A stretch of DNA of 64,000 nucleotides from a virus: the IMG/VR virus record IMGVR_UViG_3300031576_000007, positions 47,990 through 111,989 of that record; one strand, given 5' to 3'. Under the pieces are notes generated by a model. It saw only the letters and a program-made list of their open reading frames with translations. It was not told the DNA's origin and did not search any database. Numbering within the stretch: position 1 is the stretch's first letter; the number at the start of each line of letters is the position of its first letter. A program made the position numbers and the translations under genes. Of the stretch, positions 49,759 to 58,049 are shown piece after piece.

Positions 49759-50574
49759 TTACACCATAAACCCGTTTAGGCCACCAGAAGATACGCCAGC
49801 TGCTCCAGAAACTCTTGTTGCGGTAATTCGAACTACTCTTGTAGCTGCTCCAACAATAGGTATTGCTGTTAGAAATAAATTATTATTTCCAGGAACAGAA
49901 CCACTGTTTAAGGTTGCTCTAATTACTCTAACTAATGCTGCACCATCTCTTATTTCAAGTCTAAAAGTACAAATTCTATCAGAATACCAATCCCATCCAG
50001 AAAGATTATAAGTAGATCCTGCTGGTACTGGAATAGAAACAATAACATCTGGTCCTGCTGTTAATGCAACAAGACCGTCTCCAGCATCGTCTGATGAAGC
50101 ATCTGTAACTACTCCAGCTGAAGCACCAATCTTTACGTTGATACTTCCGTCTGTATTGATTTCAAGTTCGTCGCCTTCATTATCATGAATAGCTACGTTA
50201 TCCCCATCAGCAGAATCTAACTCTACATTAAGTCCTAGTGCTGTTACAATCTCAACTGGAAGTGGATTTAAAGTTGAGAAAGCAGAGCCATTTTCATCTT
50301 TAAGTCTTACAGTTATGCTGCCATCAGTTTCAATGAGAAGTTCATTATCATCCGCTGTGTTACGTATCGCAATATTGTCTGTATCTGAATCTATGTCTAC
50401 ATTTATTACCGCATTTTGAATTGAAACATTAGCATCTACGGCAAGACGACGAATTCCACCTCCATCAACTATGCTGTCAATTGGTAAGCCTGTTTCATGG
50501 GCAACCAAAGAAACGCCTTGATTCACGCCCCTCGGTGTAAACTGAGAGCCTGAAGATTTGTTCTTGGTGCTCAT
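49759..50574 (-). CDS. Repeat-containing structural protein
   Basis: A 271-aa acidic protein with two 45-residue repeats (DNIAIRNTADDNELLIETDG and DNVAIHDNEGDELEINTDGS, each followed by SI-x-V-(R/K)) and a jelly-roll-like C-terminus. Likely a head decoration or fibre subunit working with its neighbour at 48189. Confidence 0.5.
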   Translation of the reverse strand: MSTKNKSSGSQFTPRGVNQGVSLVAHETGLPIDSIVDGGGIRRLAVDANVSIQNAVINVDIDSDTDNIAIRNTADDNELLIETDGSITVRLKDENGSAFSTLNPLPVEIVTALGLNVELDSADGDNVAIHDNEGDELEINTDGSINVKIGASAGVVTDASSDDAGDGLVALTAGPDVIVSIPVPAGSTYNLSGWDWYSDRICTFRLEIRDGAALVRVIRATLNSGSVPGNNNLFLTAIPIVGAATRVVRITATRVSGAAGVSSGGLNGFMV

Positions 50575-50590
50575 TGACGCCTTTTATGGT

Positions 50591-50890
50591 TTAAACTTTA
50601 GGTGCAGCAGATTCTACTTTTCCAGCTTTTAATTTTTCTAGTTCTGGATAATTTTCTTTATTGATGTGATCCACTTCTTTTTTTAACTCTTCAATTAACG
50701 GGGTAACACTTGATTTAAGAAATTCTTTATATTCATTAGCATACTTTTCTTGTTCTTGTTTTACTTTGCTACGTAGTTCATCTATTTTAGATGAAAGAAC
50801 CTTAACCTGCTCTGTTGGCTCATATTTCTCTAACGCCCCTGCTATTATACGCAGAACAAGAGTGTCTGCATCAAAACTTAAAAGTGCCAT
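50591..50890 (-). CDS. Coiled-coil protein near capsid
   Basis: A 99-aa helical protein (coiled coil at about residues 26-90). Abuts the next gene by 1 base. Could be a minor head component. Unknown. Confidence 0.5.
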   Translation of the reverse strand: MALLSFDADTLVLRIIAGALEKYEPTEQVKVLSSKIDELRSKVKQEQEKYANEYKEFLKSSVTPLIEELKKEVDHINKENYPELEKLKAGKVESAAPKV

Positions 50891-51519
50891 TATTCCTCCT
50901 CCGAATTTTGTTCTTTTAATTTAATATCATATCTTATATGCCCAAAACAATAACCACTTGGACTTCCTTTAGATGATTTAGACTCACATACAGTACCGGT
51001 TGGTTTGATATGCGGGCATAAACCAATCTCAGCGTGAGCTTGTGATATCTCTTCTATAGTAAGTTGCGGGATTTCTGTTTCAGTATCAATCCCCCCAGTT
51101 TCTTCACTTTTCTCAGCTTTTTCTGTAATTTCAATCTGTTCAACTATTCCTGATGGCTCTAAAAGAACTTGTTCCTCAACAGTATCTTTTATTTTGTTTA
51201 CTGGTCTTAGAAATTTATCTAAACCAATTGCATCCAAATAGTGATAAAAGACATCCTTACCAAATATTAATTCTATGTCTTTTGTACGAAAACCTAATTT
51301 TTGAAGAAAAGCTAGTTCGAATTCTTTATGCTTTTTAAACATAGAGTTCTTTTTAAGTTCTCTATAAGCTTTTGAGTCCTTCTCCACTACTGTATAACCG
51401 TTGCAAAATTTTAGTCCGCTAACGTAGTTATTTCCAAAGAATCGTAGTGGATGTTTAACTACTACATATATTTTATTGGTCTTTCCATAGAAAGCACCAC
51501 TTCTTGTATTCCAGTACAT
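50890..51519 (-). CDS. Hypothetical protein downstream of capsid
   Basis: A 209-aa protein; ATG 51519 is preferred because GGAGGAGCC stands before it, while the frame extends to 51570 through the terminator stem. Start reads MYWNTRSGAFYGKTNKIY; a Cys/His set near the end (CPHIK, C-ESKSSKG, YCFGH) could bind zinc. Unknown. Confidence 0.55.
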   Translation of the reverse strand: MYWNTRSGAFYGKTNKIYVVVKHPLRFFGNNYVSGLKFCNGYTVVEKDSKAYRELKKNSMFKKHKEFELAFLQKLGFRTKDIELIFGKDVFYHYLDAIGLDKFLRPVNKIKDTVEEQVLLEPSGIVEQIEITEKAEKSEETGGIDTETEIPQLTIEEISQAHAEIGLCPHIKPTGTVCESKSSKGSPSGYCFGHIRYDIKLKEQNSEEE

Positions 51520-51544
51520 GGCTCCTCCAGTACTTTTAAGAAAA

Positions 51545-51567
51545 GGGGGAAGACTCAATCTTCCCCC
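51545..51567 (-). terminator. Terminator after the major capsid gene
   Basis: Stem of 9 bp (GGGGGAAGA with its complement) and loop of 5, followed on the - strand by TTTTCTT. It lies 26 bases past the capsid stop and just before the ribosome site of the next gene. Probably partial read-through. Confidence 0.75.
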
Positions 51568-51593
51568 CAATCCTTGTTAATTAATTAGCCTTA

Positions 51594-52964
51594 TTATGCA
51601 CCCAAGGGGAGTACATCTCTCATTCTGGCCAAACTTAACCTGTTGTACAAATCAAACCCGCAATACCATTTTAAACGATACTGATGGGCATTCTCGTTTT
51701 CACGAGGACCAACATACTCAAACACTACTCCTGCATCACTCGCAGAAGTAAAGCCGCAAAGACCAACGTATTGGCCCCAACGTCCGCAGTAGACCTGTGA
51801 TCCGTCATTTCTCTCATAAATATTGTAGGTTTCACCCACAAGTGAAAGAGAGGCATGGTTAGGAGCAAGAACTGTTTCTGCTTCGTTGTTTTCGGTGTCC
51901 ATAAAGGTACCAGACACAGCTACGGTGAGAACCGAAGGGTTCGCCATTGTAGCATTGGTAATAAGCCATCGACGAAGAATACCATCGTTGTCTCGGACAT
52001 GAACTTCAGCTTTACCAAGAGCAATACCATCAAGCAACGCTTGAGGGACTGCTACTGAATAATCTTCAGCTGTAGTAATTGAAGTTGCACCAACCGCAGC
52101 AACAACTCCCGTATCGATCAGGTTAACTGGTTCAAATCGTGACACAAAATCATTTCTGAACACAGGAATTTCCTGGTACATCAATCGGGGTTTCATGTTG
52201 CCTAATCCAGCTTGCTGGATTTGGTTAGCATCTGTTCCACCACCAGTATTACGCAGCAATGTGCGCAATGTTCGGATATCCCTGGCGTGCATCATTAGAA
52301 AGTCAGGTTTACCAGTAGTAATCCTGTCGATGAGAGCATCGAGATCTTCTAATGTGTATACTCGTCCTGGGCGACCATTTCGTGGTGAAGCTGGGTCATC
52401 CTCAATCAGAGCAGATGTCTGAGTTGAAGAGCCGTTGTTATAGAATGGATGGTTCACATCATCCAAATTGCCTTGTTCGCCATCGAGGATTTCTTTCATT
52501 CCTGAAAATTTCGCTTCGATCCCGATAAGACCATGGGTTGATTGAACTAGAGGTCCACCAGGTACTCGACGCAAATTGATGATCGCGTTCATATAAGTAC
52601 GAGCAATGTCCTTCGCTTTGGAAGAAATTTGTACTTGAAGTTGATCATTATGGTCAGATAACTGATCCTCAATCTGACCGTCCATTATAATCTCGCCAAT
52701 GATGGCAGAGAGATGAACGGCCACTGGTTGGAACGTAGCACCTTTTTGATATTTGCTAGCATTAAGGTCGGTTCCAGGGGCTGCGAAAGCTGATTTAGCT
52801 AACGTCTTTTCTCTTGTGAAAGAATAAGAAAGACCTTCAAACATGACGAATGGAAGATATTGATACCATTCATCAACTGTTATAATGTCTTCAATAACAC
52901 CTTCAACAAGAAGATCGTTCGATATATTAGCAGCTTCAGCAAGTGTAATAACTTGTTCGGCCAT
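51594..52964 (-). CDS. Major capsid protein
   Basis: A 456-aa HK97-fold capsid protein. MAEQVITLAEAANISNDLLVEGVIED is the family's N-arm in two segments; FTREKTLAKSAFAAPGT, IIGEIIMDGQIEDQL, DIARTYMNAIINLRR (the spine) and the final HQYRLKWYCGFDLYNRLSLARM are characteristic. It follows the scaffold, with AAGGAGATAA before the ATG, and is followed by a terminator. No cleaved propeptide is evident. Confidence 0.9.
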   Translation of the reverse strand: MAEQVITLAEAANISNDLLVEGVIEDIITVDEWYQYLPFVMFEGLSYSFTREKTLAKSAFAAPGTDLNASKYQKGATFQPVAVHLSAIIGEIIMDGQIEDQLSDHNDQLQVQISSKAKDIARTYMNAIINLRRVPGGPLVQSTHGLIGIEAKFSGMKEILDGEQGNLDDVNHPFYNNGSSTQTSALIEDDPASPRNGRPGRVYTLEDLDALIDRITTGKPDFLMMHARDIRTLRTLLRNTGGGTDANQIQQAGLGNMKPRLMYQEIPVFRNDFVSRFEPVNLIDTGVVAAVGATSITTAEDYSVAVPQALLDGIALGKAEVHVRDNDGILRRWLITNATMANPSVLTVAVSGTFMDTENNEAETVLAPNHASLSLVGETYNIYERNDGSQVYCGRWGQYVGLCGFTSASDAGVVFEYVGPRENENAHQYRLKWYCGFDLYNRLSLARMRDVLPLGA

Positions 52965-52990
52965 TTTTATTTATCTCCTTAGTTGTTATT

Positions 52991-53872
52991 TTATTTTCGT
53001 TTAGCATCTCGCCACTGCTTTAGCCCAGCTCCAATCTTCCCCATAGAGGAAAGACTTTTCTTCTTGGCATCTTTTTCTTTATCTGAATCTATCCTGGCAC
53101 CATCTTTGGCACCTGGAGTGGCATTGAAGACTTTTACTGATTTTGTGCTAAACATTCCTTCTTTTTTAGCAGTTCTAATTTCTTCTAAAGCTTGTCTGGT
53201 TGTACCAGCACCTTTAACTATTAGATCTGCTGTCTTACGATATTTTTCTGGGATATCCCCAACTTCTTTATCAAGTTGTTCTTTCCAGTAATTTTCATAA
53301 GCTTTTAGCTCGGCTTGTGCTTTTTCCTTTTCGGACTGAAGTGCAACCTTCTCTTCACGATATTTGTCTTCAATTTGTGTAACTTTGTCTTGAAGTTCTT
53401 CTATTGCACTTTCTCTATGAGCGATTTTCTCTTCTAGAGTACGCTTCCTGTCGGCTTCTCTTTCTTTGAGAGTGTCTAATTCCTTTGCTTTGTCAGCAAG
53501 AGGAGTAAATTTATTCTCAATTTCTTTGAGCCTTCGTTCGTAATCTTCGGCTAGCTGTTTTTCAAGCTCCTTCTTTTCAACTCTATTCTTAGCTGCTTCG
53601 TCTCTGGCACCTTTCATTTCTTTCAAAAGGTCTTCCTTTGTCCAATCAGCATAAGGATCAGTTGTCTTATCGCTTTTCTTTTCCTCATCAGTTGTATTAC
53701 TATCTTTGTTTTCATCTGATACAGTTACTTTATCAGAATCCCCATTAGAAGTATCTACAACGCCCTGCGTATCTTCCTCTGTTTCATCTGCTGCTGTAGC
53801 GGTATTCGCTGCAACAACTTCTTTTTTATCTTTTGTTCCAAAAAGGTTATTTAGTTTTGTGCCTTTTAGCAT
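52991..53872 (-). CDS. Scaffolding protein
   Basis: A 293-aa protein: acidic disordered N-terminus (residues 20-75), long coiled coil to about 215, and a basic Lys-rich end. This is the usual makeup of scaffolds, which guide capsid assembly and leave. Lies between portal and capsid genes. Confidence 0.8.
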   Translation of the reverse strand: MLKGTKLNNLFGTKDKKEVVAANTATAADETEEDTQGVVDTSNGDSDKVTVSDENKDSNTTDEEKKSDKTTDPYADWTKEDLLKEMKGARDEAAKNRVEKKELEKQLAEDYERRLKEIENKFTPLADKAKELDTLKEREADRKRTLEEKIAHRESAIEELQDKVTQIEDKYREEKVALQSEKEKAQAELKAYENYWKEQLDKEVGDIPEKYRKTADLIVKGAGTTRQALEEIRTAKKEGMFSTKSVKVFNATPGAKDGARIDSDKEKDAKKKSLSSMGKIGAGLKQWRDAKRK

Positions 53873-53883
53873 ATTTACCTCTG

Positions 53884-53925
53884 GGTTCCACCCTGGTATA
53901 ATTTATTATTTAGTTAGGTTCCACC
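53884..53925. repeat. Two small dyads, 33 bp apart, before the scaffold gene
   Basis: GGTTCCACC occurs at 53884-53892 and 53917-53925. Including flanks they are GGGTTCCACCC and AGGTTCCACCT, so the outer base pair changes but stays paired. The spacing is about three helical turns. Could be an operator or two small hairpins. Confidence 0.45.
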
Positions 53926-53927
53926 TA

Positions 53928-54281
53928 TTATTTATAGCCAAAATCCTGATTTTCAGAGACTGATTTAAGAGCATCAGTAGCTGTCTGTCCTGCTCTTTCA
54001 ATAAATTCACTGTTTCTTGGGTCTTGATCTAAATTTCTCACCTTCTGCATCAGAGGTGATATTGATACAACTCTTAAAGCAACAATGTGGTTAACATTAA
54101 GTTCCGTAGGGTAAGGCCCAGGAATTGGTACCCAATTGTTTTTCTTTATTTTAGTCATCCACTTTTTATGTTCTTTCTTGCAATCGGACTCAGAGCCCTC
54201 AAATACACTGAAAGGAACATTTATAGTGTCCATAACTAAAACATGAGTTGAAATTTTATTTTGCTTTCCATTTTGAATCAT
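53928..54281 (-). CDS. Hypothetical protein between portal and scaffold
   Basis: A 117-aa protein. HVLVMDTINVPFSVFEGSES and NNWVPIPGPYPTELNVNH by segments; no membrane segment. Position suggests a small head protein or packaging accessory. Unknown. Confidence 0.5.
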   Translation of the reverse strand: MIQNGKQNKISTHVLVMDTINVPFSVFEGSESDCKKEHKKWMTKIKKNNWVPIPGPYPTELNVNHIVALRVVSISPLMQKVRNLDQDPRNSEFIERAGQTATDALKSVSENQDFGYK

Positions 54282-54311
54282 GCTACTCTCCCTTTAGCAA
54301 TAATCCTCTTT

Positions 54312-56132
54312 TTACTTACCTTGAGGCTTCTGAGCTCTCTCCTCTTTTTTCTGCGGTCTCTGATCTAAGTTTTTCCCTTTCTGTTTAGATTTCTCTTCAG
54401 AATCTTTAAACTTATTATCTTTCCCAGAAATTGCCTTATCTGCACCTTGGGCTGAAGGTACCAGTCTTTTACCATCTGGCATAATCCCATGCTTATTCAT
54501 CGTCTTAGCTTGAGTTTCGAATAGTTCAGATTCCCTTTCCGCTTGCTCAATTCTATCTTTATGATGACCCTCAATAAGTGCGTCAATTTGAGTATCATCC
54601 ATGTGCGGAAATAAATCTTTTATAGCACGTCTATCACCAGATTCTATAATCTTTCTCTGCCCTTCAAGCAAATTGATCTTTGTTAGTGGATCGATAGGAA
54701 AATTAGGTTCTACATATGTTATCTGTAATTCTGCATTTTCACTAAATTGACGGCTGCCTTTTTCATTATAGTGAACATTCCATAGTTTTTTGACAACCTG
54801 AAATAGCTGCTTTTCTCTTTCCATAAAGACTTTTTGACGTCTGATGTTTTCTTCAATAACACCAATTTTAGTCATCATCTTACTAAATCCAGAGTCAGAA
54901 TTAGACTTTTCTGCGGTACCCTTTGACATTAGCCCATGGTTAACACGCACCCAGTCTTGAAGTTGCTGAATTGTTTGGGCTAATCCTTGGATATCAGCTT
55001 GTGGGTGCGCAAATTTAAAGTCTCCCTTTTCCCCTACCGCAATAGCAGTATCGGGACCTATACTCATTCCCACAGAATTTGCGTCTGCATTTCCATCTGT
55101 TAAAACGTTAAATGAAGAATCGAAACTCCTATATGGGAGCCCCATACCAAGTCTAGAAAACGCACCTGCATGTGATCGTGTTGCAGAGCCAGATCTAAAA
55201 AAATTAAAGTCATCTACAGGTCTCCCTCTTCGAATTGAAGTTCCTCTTTCAACTCCAGTTAGTACGGGGATACCAAAAGATTGAAATTTGGCTATATGAT
55301 TTAAATCTGTTAACCTCATATTAATTGCATGATTAGCATATAAAAGAGGTTCATTTACAGGTAAAAAGTAATAGTGAGCAGGTTCTTGATTGAAGAAAGG
55401 AACAGCCGGGATTATTCCATAAGGATTCCCACCATCATAAAGGAAGTTCTCTTCGCCTTTTTCACCAATTTCAGATACCCTATGGTCTTCTGGTGACCAA
55501 TAAATAGTAGTAACTTTTTGGTGGCCTAGTGATTCTTTTTGAATCCCCATTGCATTTCTTACTCCTGCATTACGGGGATCGCCAACTCCACCTTGGCCTT
55601 CTCCAAAACCTTTAAATCCGTGTCCAAAACCAATAAGAAGTTCAGAAATATAGTAAGGACTATCAATGTACTTAACATCATAGACCCCCCCATGCAAAAC
55701 ATCTAATCTTACAGATCCCTCTTCTGTTTCTTCTACTAGCTCACCTTTTTCATCTATAAAGGAAACTTTTACTAAAATAGTACCTAAGAGTCTACACCAC
55801 CTATCGAGTTTATCCATTATTTGAAGGTATCTAGAAGACTGCTGAATCTCTTCCCAAAGTTTTTGATCTTTGGGCAGTGGTTTACCAGTCTTAGAGTCCA
55901 TAACCTTATAAATAGGAGATTCCCTATACAAAATAGATGTTTCATCAACAATTTCTTTAGTGAGGTTTATCGGGAGTATCTGTTGTTTTTCTGGATTCCT
56001 AAATTGCTTTAAAAGGTCTAACCAGACAAACTCATCTTGACGACCTTCATAAAATGCTAAGGCAATTTCAGTTATCCATCTCCGATAAAAGATATTCTCG
56101 TAAAGGTAAACTCCTACTGCTCCGAAGCCCAT
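54312..56132 (-). CDS. Portal protein
   Basis: A 606-aa portal. YRRWITEIALAFYEGRQDEF, PINLTKEIVDETSILYRE, then the helical stem with HAINMRLTDLNHIAKFQSFG and VRVNHGLMSKGTAEKSNSDSG by segments. It forms the dodecameric vertex for DNA entry. The ATG at 56132 has no normally spaced ribosome site, but AAAGGAG at 56191-56197 lies ahead of an open upstream frame without ATG, GTG or TTG, so the true start may be a rare codon near 56183-56189. The long Lys/Gln-rich tail is disordered. Confidence 0.85.
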   Translation of the reverse strand: MGFGAVGVYLYENIFYRRWITEIALAFYEGRQDEFVWLDLLKQFRNPEKQQILPINLTKEIVDETSILYRESPIYKVMDSKTGKPLPKDQKLWEEIQQSSRYLQIMDKLDRWCRLLGTILVKVSFIDEKGELVEETEEGSVRLDVLHGGVYDVKYIDSPYYISELLIGFGHGFKGFGEGQGGVGDPRNAGVRNAMGIQKESLGHQKVTTIYWSPEDHRVSEIGEKGEENFLYDGGNPYGIIPAVPFFNQEPAHYYFLPVNEPLLYANHAINMRLTDLNHIAKFQSFGIPVLTGVERGTSIRRGRPVDDFNFFRSGSATRSHAGAFSRLGMGLPYRSFDSSFNVLTDGNADANSVGMSIGPDTAIAVGEKGDFKFAHPQADIQGLAQTIQQLQDWVRVNHGLMSKGTAEKSNSDSGFSKMMTKIGVIEENIRRQKVFMEREKQLFQVVKKLWNVHYNEKGSRQFSENAELQITYVEPNFPIDPLTKINLLEGQRKIIESGDRRAIKDLFPHMDDTQIDALIEGHHKDRIEQAERESELFETQAKTMNKHGIMPDGKRLVPSAQGADKAISGKDNKFKDSEEKSKQKGKNLDQRPQKKEERAQKPQGK

Positions 56133-56203
56133 CCCCCCTAAATACCCACCAGGATAATTTTTGATTCCAAGATTGAAAGAAATTTTTATACTCCTTTATA
56201 GAA

Positions 56204-56231
56204 GAGTAGGAAGGTTTTAATCTTCCTACTC
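56204..56231 (-). terminator. Hairpin upstream of the portal gene
   Basis: Stem of 10 bp (GAGTAGGAAG with its complement), loop of 8, 22 bases past the stop of the 55-aa gene. No T-run, so it may be an mRNA processing or stability element. Confidence 0.5.
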
Positions 56232-56253
56232 CACATTTCTAACCTAAAGTAGG

Positions 56254-56421
56254 TTACTTATCCTTGCCCTTATAAGATTTCTTCAGAGACCAAGATGCCT
56301 GGTTACAATCGTGCTTTTCACGACTTCCAGCCAACTTATCACCCTTCATTCGCATTCCCCGCGACTTAAGTGAAGGAACATCATCAGAAACCTTTTTGGC
56401 ATTCGATTTCATTTCAGCCAT
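56254..56421 (-). CDS. Small basic protein, 55 aa
   Basis: ATG 56421 with AAGGAG at good spacing; 55 codons to TAA at 56256-56254. Lys/Ser-rich (MAEMKSNAKKVSDDVPSLKS, HDCNQASWSLKKSY). Unknown; fills the gap between two larger genes. Confidence 0.6.
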   Translation of the reverse strand: MAEMKSNAKKVSDDVPSLKSRGMRMKGDKLAGSREKHDCNQASWSLKKSYKGKDK

Positions 56422-56451
56422 TATTTCTCCTTATAAACTAATTAGTTATTG

Positions 56452-56970
56452 TTATGCGGTTCTCGGTCCCGCGTCTAGCTCAAAACGAAGTGTTACGTTT
56501 GACTCAGTTGTAAAAGGGTTTATGTCTTTTAACCGCAAAACAGTGTTACTAACTATGCGAGCTTTTTTAGCTGCAACGTCACCAGAGTTTGCCTCTTCTA
56601 CAATTCTAAATCTAGCGAGAGCTATAACTGAATTTTTTTGCATAATTCTTAGCTCGTCACCATTTTTTAATCCTCGTTTATCAAGTTGAGAACTCGAAGG
56701 AAGTGTAATTCTTAAGCCAAAATCCCCAACACCGAAATCGAATCTGTCAATGACTGCTTCAACTTCCCATGCTAGTTCTATTTTTCTGTCTAAAGAATCA
56801 AAACCAAAGTTTTTTGACTGTCGCCTTCGAATTCCTCTAAATGCTTTGTACCCAGAAGATTTATTCAACTTTTTATCAAGTTGCTCAACTTTTTCTCTTC
56901 CAGGAACATTATCCGTAACATCGTCTTGGAGCTTGTGTAATTTTTGTACAGACCTAAGATTAAGCCCCAT
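56452..56970 (-). CDS. Hypothetical protein
   Basis: A 172-aa protein: basic helical first 60 residues, then a beta domain (VEAVIDRFDFGVGDFGLRIT). Lies between terminase and portal; overlaps its upstream neighbour by 11 bases. Unknown. Confidence 0.5.
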   Translation of the reverse strand: MGLNLRSVQKLHKLQDDVTDNVPGREKVEQLDKKLNKSSGYKAFRGIRRRQSKNFGFDSLDRKIELAWEVEAVIDRFDFGVGDFGLRITLPSSSQLDKRGLKNGDELRIMQKNSVIALARFRIVEEANSGDVAAKKARIVSNTVLRLKDINPFTTESNVTLRFELDAGPRTA

Positions 56971-57136
56971 TTTTAGTTCTCCTTGTTACTGCCTTTTGTT
57001 TTGAGATTGATTTTAATTTAATCAAACTTTGTACCAGATTTCGTCCTGGTCTATATTTCATTGCATTTATATCCAATACTTTCTGGTATTGGTTTTTCAT
57101 ATCATTCAGAGGAGTTTTAGATCCTTTGTTTGACAT
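56960..57136 (-). CDS. Small basic protein, 58 aa
   Basis: ATG 57136 shares its A with the stop of the gene upstream (TAATG) and has GGGGAAG in front. Basic, helical (VQSLIKLKSISKQKAVTRR). Unknown. Confidence 0.5.
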   Translation of the reverse strand: MSNKGSKTPLNDMKNQYQKVLDINAMKYRPGRNLVQSLIKLKSISKQKAVTRRTKNGA

Positions 57137-57450
57137 TATTTCTTCCCCGATTTTCCTGTGCAACTATACTTACCATACTTCGAGACATCAATTTTACCTT
57201 GATAACCCAAATTGCCAGGAACCTTCCTCAACGATCTAAGCCTCGTTGCTTCTTCTCTTAAAAGAGCGAAAGCAGTGGAACTACCAGGCCCTCTATCTCC
57301 CATATTAGGCAGAGCTTTTGAATTGTTATCTGCTTTATATGAATGACCTTGTGGCAATCCTTTTCCTTTTTGGCTAACTCCTCTAGTTTTAAGAGTATTA
57401 CCCCCAGAAGCTTTTTTTGCGTTAGATTTCCATGATTCATTACTAGACAT
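57136..57450 (-). CDS. Hypothetical basic protein
   Basis: A 104-aa protein rich in Gly, Ser and Lys, probably disordered to about residue 60, then STAFALLREEATRLRSLRKV. Unknown. Confidence 0.5.
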   Translation of the reverse strand: MSSNESWKSNAKKASGGNTLKTRGVSQKGKGLPQGHSYKADNNSKALPNMGDRGPGSSTAFALLREEATRLRSLRKVPGNLGYQGKIDVSKYGKYSCTGKSGKK

Positions 57451-57467
57451 TATATTAACCTCTATTA

Positions 57468-57689
57468 TTAAAAATATTCTTGTAAAAGACTAAAGACATA
57501 CTGGTTTATTTCATCAAATTTTTGATTTGGTAACATATTACCCCAATTATGATGTGCGTACTTTTTGTATACAAGTAACAACACTTTTGTTTGAAGATCT
57601 AAATCATTTTGTATTTCTTCGGGCCAGTTTTCAAGACAGGGCCTAAAACGCCCTCCCCAGTATTTTATTAAACGTGGAGTGCTAGGCAT
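57468..57689 (-). CDS. Hypothetical protein
   Basis: A 73-aa helical protein, YWGGRFRPCLENWPEEIQND then LLVYKKYAHHNWGNML. Unknown. Confidence 0.45.
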   Translation of the reverse strand: MPSTPRLIKYWGGRFRPCLENWPEEIQNDLDLQTKVLLLVYKKYAHHNWGNMLPNQKFDEINQYVFSLLQEYF

Positions 57690-57697
57690 GTTTATAA

Positions 57698-58021
57698 TTA
57701 AACCGCTATAATTGTTGCTTTACCAGAACCAGCAGATCTAGTAATTTTTACCCACTTTATTAAGTGATCCGTATCAACACCACCATAGGTAAGTCTCCCA
57801 GAAGCAAATGCTCCTAAAGTAAAAAACTGTAATCCATCAATAGACCCATCAGCAGTTGCTGTTAGGGAACTATCTAATTGAATAGTAAGTTTTTTAGCTA
57901 CAATATCAAGTCTAACTACATCTACACTAGGTGACACACTTAAGCTAATAGTTTTATGTAGAGCAGTTTGATCTTGCCGCTGTCTTACTTGTCTTCGATT
58001 GTCAATTATTGGGTCTGCCAT
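57698..58021 (-). CDS. Small beta-rich structural protein
   Basis: A 107-aa protein with basic start and alternating strands (ISLSVSPSVDVVRLDIVAKK). Possibly a head or packaging component from its position after terminase. Unknown. Confidence 0.45.
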   Translation of the reverse strand: MADPIIDNRRQVRQRQDQTALHKTISLSVSPSVDVVRLDIVAKKLTIQLDSSLTATADGSIDGLQFFTLGAFASGRLTYGGVDTDHLIKWVKITRSAGSGKATIIAV

Positions 58022-58049
58022 TTCTTATCCTTTTTCTCTTCTTTGCTTA

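Noticed and set aside
53884-53925. CRISPR-like repeat
   Set aside because: Only two 9-base copies, no further units or spacers.
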